Assembly (NCBI RefSeq): GCF_025643595.1
Contig: NZ_CP102826.1
Location: 992,001 to 1,056,000 of the forward strand
Reading direction: 5' to 3'
Origin: Saccharopolyspora rosea
Lineage (GTDB): Bacteria > Actinomycetota > Actinomycetes > Mycobacteriales > Pseudonocardiaceae
Length of the DNA: 64,000 bases
Under the pieces are notes generated by a model. That model made no database searches. It was not told the origin of the DNA and saw only the letters and a list, made by a program, of their open reading frames with translations. Shown piece after piece: positions 8,186 through 17,088 of the stretch (position 1 is its first letter; each line of letters begins with the position of its first letter). The position numbers and the translations under genes were made by a program.

Positions 8186-9268
8186 TCACGTCGGGACGTG
8201 GATGGGGCCCTCGGTGTGGGTGAGCGGGAGGGCGGGAGCGCCGGTGCGGAGCGCGATGATCTCCGCGGCGATGGACACCGCGGTCTCCTCGGGCGTGCTG
8301 GCGCGCAGGTCGAGGCCGATGGGGGAGCGCAGGCGGGACAGCTCGGCGTCGCCGAGGCCCGCGTCGCGCAACCGGCGCAGCCGGTCGGCGTGGGTGCGGC
8401 GGGACCCGAGCGCACCGACGTAGCCGGCCGGGCCGCGCAGCGCCTCCTGCAACACCGGGACGTCGAACTTGGCGTCGTGGGTGAGCACGCAGATCGCGGT
8501 GCGCTCGTCGACGTCGCAGTCGGCCAGGTACTTGTGCGGCCACTGCACGACGACCTCGTCCGCGTCCGGGAACCGCGCGGGCGTGGCGAACACGGCGCGC
8601 GCGTCGCACACCGTCACGTGGTAGCCGAGGTACTTGCCGATGCGGGCGAGCGCCGCGGCGTAGTCGATGGCGCCGAACACCAGCATCCGCGGCGGTGTGG
8701 TCCAGGACTCCACGAACACGTCGTGGTCGCGGGTGCCACCGCCGGTGCAGATCTCGCGCAGCCCCGTCGTGCCCTGCGCCAGCATGGCCCGTGCTTCGGA
8801 CGCCACCCGGGCGTCGAGGTCGGCGTCCCCGGTGCCGCCCTCGACCCGGTCCGCCCGGACCGCGAGGACGGCGCCGGTGCGCAGTTCGCGGGCCACCGCG
8901 ACGGGGTCGCCGTCGCGGGCCGACCGCAGGGCTCCCACCAGCGCGGTGTCGCGTCGCGGGTCGCAGCGCCGGATGTGCACGTCGATGACGCCGCCGCAGG
9001 TCAGGCCGACGGCGAACGGGTCGTCGGGGTCGTAGTCGAAGGTGTGGCGGACCGGTTCGCCGTCGGCGAGGACCTCCAGGGCGGCGTCGTGCACCGCGCC
9101 TTCGATGCAGCCCCCGGACAGGCTGCCGAGGACGGCACCGTCCGCGCGCACCGCCATCGCGGCTCCCGGACCGCGCGGTGCGCTGCCGCGCACCCCGACC
9201 ACCGACGCGACCGCGAACGGTTCGCCCTCGTCGGCCCATTCCAGCAGCTGCTCGGCGATGTCCCGCAT
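8186..9268 (-). CDS. xdhC: XdhC/CoxI family protein, xanthine dehydrogenase accessory factor
   Basis: 360 aa with the two XdhC domains: N-terminal EPFAVASVVGVRGSAPRGPG and GSLSGGCIEGAVHDAALEVL (with the conserved SGGCIEG), and a C-terminal Rossmann domain beginning RMLVFGAIDYAAALARIGKY with later YVGALGSRRTHADRL. XdhC binds molybdenum cofactor and protects or sulfurates it before insertion into the large subunit. It sits 63 nt after the purine permease and is followed by the MocA gene, so one transcript is likely. Confidence 0.9.
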   Translation of the reverse strand: MRDIAEQLLEWADEGEPFAVASVVGVRGSAPRGPGAAMAVRADGAVLGSLSGGCIEGAVHDAALEVLADGEPVRHTFDYDPDDPFAVGLTCGGVIDVHIRRCDPRRDTALVGALRSARDGDPVAVARELRTGAVLAVRADRVEGGTGDADLDARVASEARAMLAQGTTGLREICTGGGTRDHDVFVESWTTPPRMLVFGAIDYAAALARIGKYLGYHVTVCDARAVFATPARFPDADEVVVQWPHKYLADCDVDERTAICVLTHDAKFDVPVLQEALRGPAGYVGALGSRRTHADRLRRLRDAGLGDAELSRLRSPIGLDLRASTPEETAVSIAAEIIALRTGAPALPLTHTEGPIHVPT

Positions 9269-9331
9269 GGATGCCTCCTCACTCTCCGGGTCGCCCGGCC
9301 GGGTGGGATGCGCGGCCGGGCGACCGCGTCG

Positions 9332-10780
9332 CTATTCGAAGAGGGCCTCGACGCCCTCCACGCCGAAGTAGAGGACGAAGACCACGGAGAGCAGGCCGAC
9401 CAACCAGCCGATCTCCCGGGCCTTGCCCTTGGCGAGCTTGATGGCGGTGAACGCGACCAGCCCGGCGCCGATCCCGTTGGTGATCATGTAGGTGAACGGG
9501 ATCACCGCGATGGTCAGGAACGCCGGGATCACGTAGTCGGAGTCGTGCCACGGCACGTGCCGGACCTGCGCCATCATCATCCCGCCGACGATCACCAGCG
9601 CGGGCGCCGCCGCCTGCGCGGGAACCACCGACGCCAGCGGCGTGAACAGCAGCGTCGCGCAGAACAACAGCCCGGTGACGACGCTGGCCAACCCGGTGCG
9701 GGCGCCTTCGGCGACGCCGGTGGCCGACTCCAGGAACACGGTGTTCGGCGACGAGCCGCTCAACCCGCCTGCCGCCGCCGCGATGCCGTCGACGGCCAGG
9801 ATCCGGCCCATGCCCTCGACCTTGCCGTCGCGGACCAGCCCGGCTTCCGAGCTGACGCTGGTGATGGTGCCCATCGCGTCGAAGAACCCGGACAGCACGA
9901 GGGTGAACAGGAACACGGTCGCCGCGATGCCGCCCGCCGAGGCGAATCCGCCGAACGGGTCGATGTGGCCGAGCAGGCTGAAGTCCGGGCTGCCGACGAG
10001 CTTGTCCGGCAGCTCCGGCACGACGGTGCCCCACTGCTTGGCGGGCACGTGGAACACGGCGTTGACCACGATGGCCAGCACGGTGGTGACCGCGATGCCG
10101 ATGAGGATCGCGCCGGGGACCCGGCGGGCCAGCAGCACCAGCATGATCAGCAGGCTGAGGCAGAAGATCGCGATGGGCCATCCGGTCAGGTGCCCTTCGG
10201 TCCCGGTGCCCATCTGGACCGGGACGGTGGTGTTGGCCGCGTCCGGCTTGCGGGTCACGAACCCGGCGCTGACCAGGCCGATCAGTGCGATGTAGAGGCC
10301 GATGCCGACGGTGAGCGCGGTCTTGAGCGGTGCGGGGATGGAGTTGATGATCTTCTCGCGCACGCCGCTGATCGCCAGGGCGATGATGACCACGCCCTCC
10401 AGCACCACGAGCCCGAACGCCTGCGGCCAGGTCATCGCGGGCGCGATGGTGAAGGCCACGACGGCGTTGACGCCGAGCCCGGAGGCCAGCGCGAACGGCG
10501 CGTTGCCGACCAGACCCATCACGACGGTCATCACACCGGCGGTGGCCGCGGTCGCGGTGGTGAGCTGTTCGGTGGTCAGCCGGGCCCCGGTGGCGTCCGC
10601 CGAGGAACCGAGGATCAGCGGGTTGAGCATCACGATGTAGGCCATCGCGACGAAGGTCGTCAGACCGCCGCGCAGTTCGCGGGAGATCGTGGAACCCCGT
10701 GCCGTGATGCGGAAGAACCGGTCGAGCCCGCTGCTCGACGATTTCTCCGCCGATCTGTCGGAGTCCAGTTGCTGGGTCAT
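9332..10780 (-). CDS. NCS2 family purine permease (AzgA/PbuG-like)
   Basis: 482 aa with 12-14 predicted helices. Signatures of the NCS2 adenine/guanine/hypoxanthine group are present: TFVAMAYIVMLNPLILGSSA near the N-terminus, ALASGLGVNAVVAFTIAPAM, SEAGLVRDGKVEGMGRILAV and ESATGVAEGARTGLASVVTG. AzgA and PbuG members import purine bases with protons, which would supply substrate to the neighbouring guanine deaminases and xanthine dehydrogenase. The ATG lies at 10780. The region upstream is 530 nt with repeats (see that entry). Confidence 0.9.
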   Translation of the reverse strand: MTQQLDSDRSAEKSSSSGLDRFFRITARGSTISRELRGGLTTFVAMAYIVMLNPLILGSSADATGARLTTEQLTTATAATAGVMTVVMGLVGNAPFALASGLGVNAVVAFTIAPAMTWPQAFGLVVLEGVVIIALAISGVREKIINSIPAPLKTALTVGIGLYIALIGLVSAGFVTRKPDAANTTVPVQMGTGTEGHLTGWPIAIFCLSLLIMLVLLARRVPGAILIGIAVTTVLAIVVNAVFHVPAKQWGTVVPELPDKLVGSPDFSLLGHIDPFGGFASAGGIAATVFLFTLVLSGFFDAMGTITSVSSEAGLVRDGKVEGMGRILAVDGIAAAAGGLSGSSPNTVFLESATGVAEGARTGLASVVTGLLFCATLLFTPLASVVPAQAAAPALVIVGGMMMAQVRHVPWHDSDYVIPAFLTIAVIPFTYMITNGIGAGLVAFTAIKLAKGKAREIGWLVGLLSVVFVLYFGVEGVEALFE

Positions 10781-11079
10781 AACGGGTGAGTCCTCCCATG
10801 CCGGTGGGCGCCCCGCGCGGACTGGCTCGGGTGGCGTCGCGCGGGCAGCACGAGGCCCGACGCGAATGCGCCGTGATGTCGGGGCGTTTGGAAAAAAGGG
10901 GGAATTCCCGCCCGACGGCGGTGGATGTGGCCCACCTGCCCGCCGGGCGAAGCGACACCGCCACGACCCGGTCGTCGTGCCCGGTGCCGGTCAGATTCGT
11001 TCCACAAGCGGCGAAGCCGCTTTCTCTTTCGGTGAGCGGTCTCGCAGCCCGCACCGCCGCGGGTTCTTCGGTGGTCACA

Positions 11080-11128
11080 GTGGCGCGTCAGCGCCTCCTT
11101 GGGGGTGGTGGTCGGGCGACGGGCGGGC
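11080..11128. repeat. Direct repeat copy A
   Basis: This 49-nt unit, beginning GTGGCGCGTCAGCGCCTCC and ending GACGGGCGGGC, recurs 120 nt to the right with only a few changes. The shared core includes GGGGGTGGTGGTCGGG. It lies in the non-coding region between the purine permease and guanine deaminase genes. Confidence 0.75.
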
Positions 11129-11199
11129 GTCTCGCGAGGACAGCCCCGACGCTGTGTATTGGGCATACATGAGTCGGGGCTCCCGGAGCCGGTGTGGCT

Positions 11200-11249
11200 G
11201 TGGCGCGCAGCGCCTCCGTGGGGGGGTGGTGGTCGGGTGACGGGCGGGC
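11200..11249. repeat. Direct repeat copy B
   Basis: This 50-nt partner of the repeat at 11080-11128 starts GTGGCGCGCAGCGCCTCCG and ends GACGGGCGGGC. It differs at a handful of positions, including single-base indels. The spacer between the copies includes a CCCCGAC...GTCGGGG inverted pair. Confidence 0.75.
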
Positions 11250-11310
11250 CGCTGAGGTTCCGCTACCGGCACCGCTACGCAAAGCACACTCGGACACCTC
11301 CTCTGGCGGA

Positions 11311-11805
11311 TCAGTAGTCCACGCGGTCGGACTTGGCGGTCCAGGCGTCGAAAGCGGCGTTGCGGTCGGGGCGTTCCACGCGGCGGACGTCGGTCGGCGA
11401 GGCGTGGTCCGGATCGCTGAAGACGTCGTAGAAGGCGCGGTCGTCGAAACCGGCCGCCGCGGCGTCGTGCCGGTCGGCCGCGTAGAGCACGGCGTCCATC
11501 CGCGCCCACAGCGCGGAGGCCAGGCACATCGGGCACGGTTCGCAGGAGGTCACCAGCACGCAACCGTCCAGTTTGAACGTCCCCAACGCCTTGCAGGCGT
11601 TGCGGATCGCGGTCACCTCGGCGTGCGCGGTCGGGTCGAAGTCGAGGGTCACCCGGTTCGCGCCGGTGGCGACGATCTCACCGTCGCGCACCACGAGTGC
11701 GCCGAACGGGCCGCCGCCGTTGTCCACACTGGACGTGGCGAGCTCGATGGCCCTGGCCATCCACTCCTGTTCGTTGCCCGTCAGCACAGGCAGACCCGCG
11801 GACAT
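11311..11805 (-). CDS. guaD: Guanine deaminase, small CDA-fold type (GuaD-like)
   Basis: 164 aa, of cytidine-deaminase fold. Zinc-binding motifs are complete: TAHAEVTAIRNACKALG (His and catalytic Glu) and CEPCPMC (two zinc cysteines). The later stretch AADRHDAAAAGFDDRAFYDV matches the GuaD branch rather than tRNA adenosine deaminases. It would convert guanine to xanthine, the substrate of the dehydrogenase encoded upstream. The ATG is preceded by AAGGAG. A second, unrelated deaminase (amidohydrolase) lies upstream in the same block. Confidence 0.86.
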   Translation of the reverse strand: MSAGLPVLTGNEQEWMARAIELATSSVDNGGGPFGALVVRDGEIVATGANRVTLDFDPTAHAEVTAIRNACKALGTFKLDGCVLVTSCEPCPMCLASALWARMDAVLYAADRHDAAAAGFDDRAFYDVFSDPDHASPTDVRRVERPDRNAAFDAWTAKSDRVDY

Positions 11806-11891
11806 GGTTTCTCCTTGGGGGAATGGGGAAAGGAGCCGGGTGGGAAAAGGGGCTGCGGGGCGGCGACCCGGCATCACCGCCCCGCAGCGGT

Positions 11892-14195
11892 CTAGATGAT
11901 GTGTTCCGGCGCGACCGGCGTGTGGGTGAGTTCCCTGCCGGTCGCCGCGCGGATCGCGGCGACCACCGCGGGAGTGGTCGAGATCGTCGGCGGTTCGCCG
12001 ACACCCCGCACCCCGTACGGGGCGTTCGGGTCGCCGCGCTCGATGACGTCGATCTCCATCGGCGGCATGTCCAGGATCGTGGGGATCAGGTAGTCGGTGA
12101 ACGAGGGGTTGCGGATCTGTCCGTCGGAGACCTTGATCTCCTCCATCACGGCCAGCCCCAGCCCCTGCGCCGAGCCGCCCTGGATCTGGCCGGCGATCGC
12201 CTCCGGGTTGATCGCCCGGCCGACGTCCTGGGCGCAGGCCAGTTGCACCACCTTGACCAGGCCGAGCTCGGTGTCCACGTCGACCACCGCCCGGTGCGCG
12301 GAGAACGCGTGCTGCACCTGGACGCGGTCGCTGCGGCCCAGCTCGTCCATCTCGTAGGTCTGCCGGTGGTGGAACTCGCGGGTCTCCTCGATGACGTCGT
12401 CGCCGAGCACCTCCACGAGGTCGGCCAGCACTCCGGTGTCGGCCGAGACGACCTTGCCGCCCTGCAACGACAACCGGGCCGGGTTCTCGTCGTAGCGCTC
12501 GGCGACGCGCTGGAACAGCGCCTCGCGCACCGCTTCGCACGCGGTTTTGACCGCGCCGCCGGTGACGTAGGTCTGCCGCGACGCCGAGCTCGACCCGGCG
12601 GGGCCGACGCTGGTGTCGTTCGGGTGGATGGTGACCCGCTCGACGCCCAGTTCGGTGCGGGCGATCTGCTGCTGCACGGTCACCAGCCCCTGGCCGACCT
12701 CGGCCGCCGCGGTGTGCACCATGGCGGCCGGTTCGCCGCCGATGACCTGCAACCGGACCCGGGCGGTGGAGAAGTCGTCGGCGCCCTCGGCGTAGCAGAT
12801 GTTCTTGATCGTCACGCCGTAGCCGATGCCGCGGACCACGCCCTCGCCGTGACTGGTGTTCGACGCGCCGCCGGGCAGTTCGCGGATGTCGACCGGGCCG
12901 CTGCGCTCGGGCGGCAGCGGCACCGCCCGCACCCGTTCCAGCAGCTCGGCCACTGGCGCGGGGTAGTCCAGCACCTGCCCGGTGGGGATGGAGTCGCCCT
13001 GCTCGATCGCGTTGCGGACGCGCAGCTGGACCGGATCCATGTTCAGCGCCGCCGCGAGTTTGTCCATTTGCGACTCGTACGCGAAAGTCGGCTGCACGGC
13101 GCCGAGTCCGCGCATCGCGCCGCACGGCGGGTTGTTGGTGTACAGGCCCCAGCTCTCGATGTGGACGTTGGGCACCCGGTACGGGCCGGCGCCCAGCGTC
13201 GAGGCGTTGCCCACCACGACCGGGGTCTTCGACGCGTACGCGCCGCCGTCGAAGTACTGCCGCGCCTTGACGTACACCAGCTTGCCGTCCCGGGTGGCGC
13301 CGTGCTCGTAGTACATCTTGGCGGGGTGCCGGTGCACGTGGCCGTAGAACGACTCCTCGCGGTTGTAGACCATCTTGACCGGCTTGCCGACGTGCATCGC
13401 GAGCATGCAGACGTGGACCTGGATGGACAGGTCCTCGCGCCCGCCGAACGCGCCGCCGACGCCGGACATGGTCATGCGCACCTTCTCCGGCGGGAGCCCG
13501 AGCGCCTTGGCGGTCTGCCGCAGGTCGGAGTGCAGGTCCTGGGTCGCCAGGTACAGGTCCACGCCGCCGTCCTCGGCGGGGATCGCCAGCCCCGACTCGG
13601 GTCCGAGGAACGCCTGGTCCTGCATGCCGACGGTGTACACACCGGACACCACGATCTCGGCCTCGGCGTCCGGGTCGCCCCGCACGATCGTCTGGTGCCG
13701 CACCACGTTGCCGCCCGGGTGCAGCTTGGGCAGCGAGTCGTCGTGCGCGGCGCGTTCGGCGTCGGCGACCGGCTCCAGCACCTCGTACTCGACCTCGATG
13801 CGCTCCAGGGCGCGGCGCGCGGTCTCGGGGTGGTCGGCCGCCAGCAGCGCCACGGCCTCGCCCTTGTAGCGCACCACGTCCTCGGCCAGCACCGGCTGGT
13901 CGGCGTACTTGAGGCCGTAGCGGTTCTCCCCGGGGACGTCCGCCGCGGTCAGCACCGCGTGCACCCCGGCGGTCTTCAGCGCCGGGCCGACGTCGATGGA
14001 CTTGATGCGGGCGTACGGGTGGGGACTGCGCAGCGTGGCTCCCCACAGCATGTCCTCGGCCCACAGGTCCGAGGCGTAGGCGAACTCGCCGCGCACCTTG
14101 ATCGCGCCGTCCGGGCGCAGCGGGGACTCCCCGATGCCGCCGCCGATGGCGTCGTTGAGCTCCTGCGGGCTGCGGGCAGGCGCGTGGCTGCTCAT
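11892..14195 (-). CDS. Xanthine dehydrogenase, molybdopterin-binding large subunit
   Basis: 767 aa. The N-terminal aldehyde oxidase/xanthine dehydrogenase a/b hammerhead domain (VRGEFAYASDLW, LRSPHPYARI) is followed by the cofactor-binding region with VGGAFGGREDLSIQVHVCML, EVGQGLVTVQQQIARTELGV and the C-terminal VRGVGEPPT carrying the catalytic glutamate. This is the subunit that hydroxylates hypoxanthine and xanthine to urate. The ATG at 14195 (AAGGAGG upstream) overlaps the stop of the deaminase gene in ATGA, so the genes are coupled. The guanine deaminase follows after 86 nt. Confidence 0.93.
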   Translation of the reverse strand: MSSHAPARSPQELNDAIGGGIGESPLRPDGAIKVRGEFAYASDLWAEDMLWGATLRSPHPYARIKSIDVGPALKTAGVHAVLTAADVPGENRYGLKYADQPVLAEDVVRYKGEAVALLAADHPETARRALERIEVEYEVLEPVADAERAAHDDSLPKLHPGGNVVRHQTIVRGDPDAEAEIVVSGVYTVGMQDQAFLGPESGLAIPAEDGGVDLYLATQDLHSDLRQTAKALGLPPEKVRMTMSGVGGAFGGREDLSIQVHVCMLAMHVGKPVKMVYNREESFYGHVHRHPAKMYYEHGATRDGKLVYVKARQYFDGGAYASKTPVVVGNASTLGAGPYRVPNVHIESWGLYTNNPPCGAMRGLGAVQPTFAYESQMDKLAAALNMDPVQLRVRNAIEQGDSIPTGQVLDYPAPVAELLERVRAVPLPPERSGPVDIRELPGGASNTSHGEGVVRGIGYGVTIKNICYAEGADDFSTARVRLQVIGGEPAAMVHTAAAEVGQGLVTVQQQIARTELGVERVTIHPNDTSVGPAGSSSASRQTYVTGGAVKTACEAVREALFQRVAERYDENPARLSLQGGKVVSADTGVLADLVEVLGDDVIEETREFHHRQTYEMDELGRSDRVQVQHAFSAHRAVVDVDTELGLVKVVQLACAQDVGRAINPEAIAGQIQGGSAQGLGLAVMEEIKVSDGQIRNPSFTDYLIPTILDMPPMEIDVIERGDPNAPYGVRGVGEPPTISTTPAVVAAIRAATGRELTHTPVAPEHII

Positions 14196-15553
14196 CGCTG
14201 GACCTCCTTGCGGATGCGGGCGCACGCCCGGCGGAGTTCGTGGGTCAGATCGGTCGACGAGGTCTGGGTGAGGTGGCCGGCTTCGACGACGGTCCGGCCG
14301 CCGCACAGCAGCCGTTCCAGCTCGGGCAGCTGCCCGAGCACCAGCGCGGCCACCGGGTCGGCGATGCCCGCGTGGTCGAACCCGTCGATCCGCCACACCG
14401 CGACGTCGGCGAGCTTGCCCGCCTCCAGCGAGCCGAGCTCGTCGTCGCGGCCGAGGCAGCGCGCACCGCCACGGGTGGCGAGCCACAGCGCGTCGCGGAC
14501 CGAGAGCGCCTGCGGCCCGTAGCGGGCGCGCGCCGTCAGCAGGGCCTGCCGCATCTCCTCGCCCAGGCCGCCGGCCTCGTTGGAGGCGACCCCGTCGACG
14601 CCGAGGCCGACGGGGGAGCCGGCGTCCAGCAGCGGCCGCACCGGAGCGACCCCGGCCGCGACCCGGCCGTTCGAACTGGGGCAGTGCGCCGCACCCGTCC
14701 GGGTTTCGCCCAGCCGGGCGATGGCCTTCTCGGAGAGGTGAATGGTGTGCGCCAGCCACACGTCCGGTCCCAGCCAGCCCAGCTCGTCGGCGTACTCCAC
14801 GGGCGTGCGGCCGAACTCGGCCCGGCACTGCTCCTCCTCGTCGACCGTCTCGGCGAGGTGGGTGTGCATCCGGACGCCGAGGTCGCGCGCCAACTCGGCG
14901 GATCTGCGCATCAGCTCGGTGCTGACGCTGAACGGCGAGCACGGGCCGACCGCGACGCGCACCCGCGCGTCCGGTGCCGGGTCGTGGAAGCGCTCGACGG
15001 CCTCCTGCGTCGCCGCCAGCGCGGAGTCGAGGTCCTCGACCAGCGAGTCCGGCGGGAGTCCCCCGTGCGAGCGACCCCGGTCCATCGACCCGCGCACGGC
15101 GTGCAACCGCACGCCGATCCGGCGCGGCGCGGCCACGAGCGCGCCGAACACGTCCCCGCCCTCGCGCGGGAACACGTAGTGGTGGTCGGCGGCGGTGGTG
15201 CAGCCGGACAGCGCCATCCGGGCCAACCCGGCGGAGGCGGCGGTGTGGGTGGTCTCCTCGTCCAGCCGCGCCCACACCGGGTACAACTCGGTCAACCAGC
15301 CGAACAGCGCCTCGTCCACGGCGTAGCCGCGAGTGGCCCACTGGTACAGGTGGTGGTGGGTGTTGACCAGCCCCGGCGTCACCAGGCACCCGGTGGCGTC
15401 GACGCGCTGGACGCGCCCCTCCTGCGGCGGTGCGGAGCCCGGGCCGACCGCCACGATCCGGTCGCCGTCGACGACCACGTGGCCCTCGGCGTACTCGGTG
15501 CCCGCGTCGTCGACCGCGACGACCGCGCCGCCCTCGATGACCGTGCGGCTCAT
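14192..15553 (-). CDS. Amidohydrolase, 8-oxoguanine deaminase-like
   Basis: 453 aa. Metal-dependent amidohydrolase: LVTPGLVNTHHHLYQWATRG gives the HxH pair, then VRMHTHLAETVDEEE, WLAHTIHLSE, and SPVGLGVDGVASNEAG with the late metal aspartate. The overall pattern is that of the actinobacterial 8-oxoguanine deaminases, which convert 8-oxoguanine to urate; guanine deaminase activity is the alternative. It overlaps the Fe-S subunit stop (ATGA at 15550-15553) and the large subunit start, embedding it inside the xanthine dehydrogenase operon. Thus guanine oxidised at C8 could feed the same urate pool. Confidence 0.85.
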   Translation of the reverse strand: MSRTVIEGGAVVAVDDAGTEYAEGHVVVDGDRIVAVGPGSAPPQEGRVQRVDATGCLVTPGLVNTHHHLYQWATRGYAVDEALFGWLTELYPVWARLDEETTHTAASAGLARMALSGCTTAADHHYVFPREGGDVFGALVAAPRRIGVRLHAVRGSMDRGRSHGGLPPDSLVEDLDSALAATQEAVERFHDPAPDARVRVAVGPCSPFSVSTELMRRSAELARDLGVRMHTHLAETVDEEEQCRAEFGRTPVEYADELGWLGPDVWLAHTIHLSEKAIARLGETRTGAAHCPSSNGRVAAGVAPVRPLLDAGSPVGLGVDGVASNEAGGLGEEMRQALLTARARYGPQALSVRDALWLATRGGARCLGRDDELGSLEAGKLADVAVWRIDGFDHAGIADPVAALVLGQLPELERLLCGGRTVVEAGHLTQTSSTDLTHELRRACARIRKEVQR

Positions 15554-16020
15554 GCGTGCGCCTTCCGCCGCGCGGCCAGCCGGACCGCGTCCATGATCTT
15601 CTCGTAGCCGGTGCAGCGGCAGAGGTTCCCGGCCAGCGACTCGCGGATCTCCGCGTCCGACGGATCCGGCTTGCGGTTCAGCAGGTCGTGCGTCTGCACG
15701 AGCAGTCCCGGCGTGCAGAAGCCGCACTGCACCGCACCGGCCTCCACGAACGCCTCCTGCACCGGGTCGAGCTGCTCGCCGTCGGCGAGGCCCTCGACGG
15801 TGCGCACCTCGCGGCCCTGCGCCTGGCCGGCCGCGACCAGGCAGGCGCAGGCCGGAACGCCGTCCAGGTAGACCGTGCAGGACCCGCATTCGCCCTGTTC
15901 GCAGGCGTTCTTCGAACCCGGCAGGCCGAGCCGCTCGCGCAGCACGTACAGCAGGCTCTCGCCCTCCCACACGTCGTCGGCTTCGTGGGGCTGTCCGTTG
16001 ACGGTGAAGTTCAGGCGCAT
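15550..16020 (-). CDS. Xanthine dehydrogenase, [2Fe-2S] small subunit
   Basis: 156 aa with two iron-sulfur domains: the plant-ferredoxin-type CEQGECGSCTVYLDG, and the C-terminal helical domain with VQCGFCTPGLLVQTHDLL and LCRCTGYEKI. All eight cluster cysteines are visible. It passes electrons from the molybdenum site to FAD. It overlaps the FAD-subunit gene by 10 nt and the amidohydrolase gene by 4 nt. Confidence 0.94.
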   Translation of the reverse strand: MRLNFTVNGQPHEADDVWEGESLLYVLRERLGLPGSKNACEQGECGSCTVYLDGVPACACLVAAGQAQGREVRTVEGLADGEQLDPVQEAFVEAGAVQCGFCTPGLLVQTHDLLNRKPDPSDAEIRESLAGNLCRCTGYEKIMDAVRLAARRKAHA

Positions 16021-16880
16021 TCCTGCCTCCCGGAGCAGTGGTCGTTCCAGACCCAGGTCAGGGTCCGGCGGGCCATCACGGCCAGGGCGTGGCGGCGGTA
16101 GTCGGCGGTGCCGCGGACGTCGTCGATCGGCGAGGCCGCCGCCGCGACCAGCTCGCCGAACCGGTGCACCAGCGACTCCTCCAGCGGACGGGGGGACTGC
16201 CAGGGCAGCTCCGCACCGAGGAACTCCTCGGCCTCCCGGGCCCGGCGCGGCGTCGGGGCCGCCGAGCCGAGCCCGGTCCCGACGCGCTGCATGTCGGGGT
16301 GCAGCGCGACGGCGAAGGTGCAGACCGCGATGACCATGGCGTTGCGGGTGCCGACCTTGGAGAACTGCTGCGGGCCGGTGGCGGGGGCGATGTGCACCGC
16401 GGCGATCAGTTCGTCGTCGGACAGCGCGTTGCGCTTGACGCCGGTGAAGAACTCCTCGGCGGGGATCATCCGGACGCCGCGCACCGATTCGACCTCGATC
16501 TCGGCGCCGGAGGCCAGCAGCGGCGGGTGGCCGTCGCCTGCGGGCGAGGCGGAGCCGAGGTTGCCGCCGAGCGTGCCGCGGTTGCGGATCTGCGGGGACC
16601 CGACCGTCCGGGAGGCGATGGCCAGGCCGGGCACCCGGTCGCCGAGCTCGTTGATCAACCGGGTGTAGGGCAGCCCGGCGCCGATGCGCAGCCTGCCGTC
16701 GACCTCCGACCAGCTCGCCAGCTCGTCGATCCGGTTGAGGTCGAGCAACGTGCTGGGGCGCCGGTGGTCGAAGTTGATCTCGACCATCACGTCGGTCCCG
16801 CCCGCGATCGGCGTCGCGTCCGGATGGGCCGCCTTGGCTTCGAGTGCTTCGCGCCAGGTGGCCGGTCGGAGGAAATCCAC
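16011..16880 (-). CDS. Xanthine dehydrogenase, FAD-binding subunit
   Basis: 289 aa. I chose the GTG at 16880 because GGGAGA sits 6 nt upstream and the protein then begins at the conserved VDFLRPATWREALEA. FAD-binding motifs PIAGGTDVMVEI and the later SPQIRNRGTLGGNLGSASPA are intact, and the C-terminal CO-dehydrogenase flavoprotein domain follows. It is the first gene of the minus-strand purine block, divergent from pucR across 208 nt, which must contain the control region for both directions. Confidence 0.93.
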   Translation of the reverse strand: MDFLRPATWREALEAKAAHPDATPIAGGTDVMVEINFDHRRPSTLLDLNRIDELASWSEVDGRLRIGAGLPYTRLINELGDRVPGLAIASRTVGSPQIRNRGTLGGNLGSASPAGDGHPPLLASGAEIEVESVRGVRMIPAEEFFTGVKRNALSDDELIAAVHIAPATGPQQFSKVGTRNAMVIAVCTFAVALHPDMQRVGTGLGSAAPTPRRAREAEEFLGAELPWQSPRPLEESLVHRFGELVAAAASPIDDVRGTADYRRHALAVMARRTLTWVWNDHCSGRQECA

Positions 16881-17088
16881 GGTGTTCTCCCTGTCACGGC
16901 CCGTCTTCAGGTGTGAGTCAGTACACAACCGGCCGGTAGGCGTTGACTAGCGGCGGATACCCCGAAAAAGGCGACCGGTCACCGCGGCCCATTGGTATGT
17001 TTCTCCAAACGCGGAGTTCCGCCGCCTGGTGGATTCGCTGAGCGGGAAGCGGCTGCCGCCGCCGATGGACAGGCCCTAGGGTGCGCTG

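Larger units (their letters stand above)
10781..11310. other. Repeat-containing intergenic region upstream of the purine permease
   Basis: 530 nt without a supported gene. It contains a hairpin (GCGGCGAAGCCGC near 11008) and a pair of near-identical 49-50 nt direct repeats (listed separately). Short open frames on both strands are low-complexity and lack ribosome sites. It is long enough for a promoter and leader of the permease transcript; I see no recognisable purine riboswitch. Confidence 0.5.

Noticed and set aside
11194-11895. 233-codon plus-strand frame over the guanine deaminase gene
   Set aside because: It is a shadow: the minus strand has the complete zinc-binding deaminase motifs.
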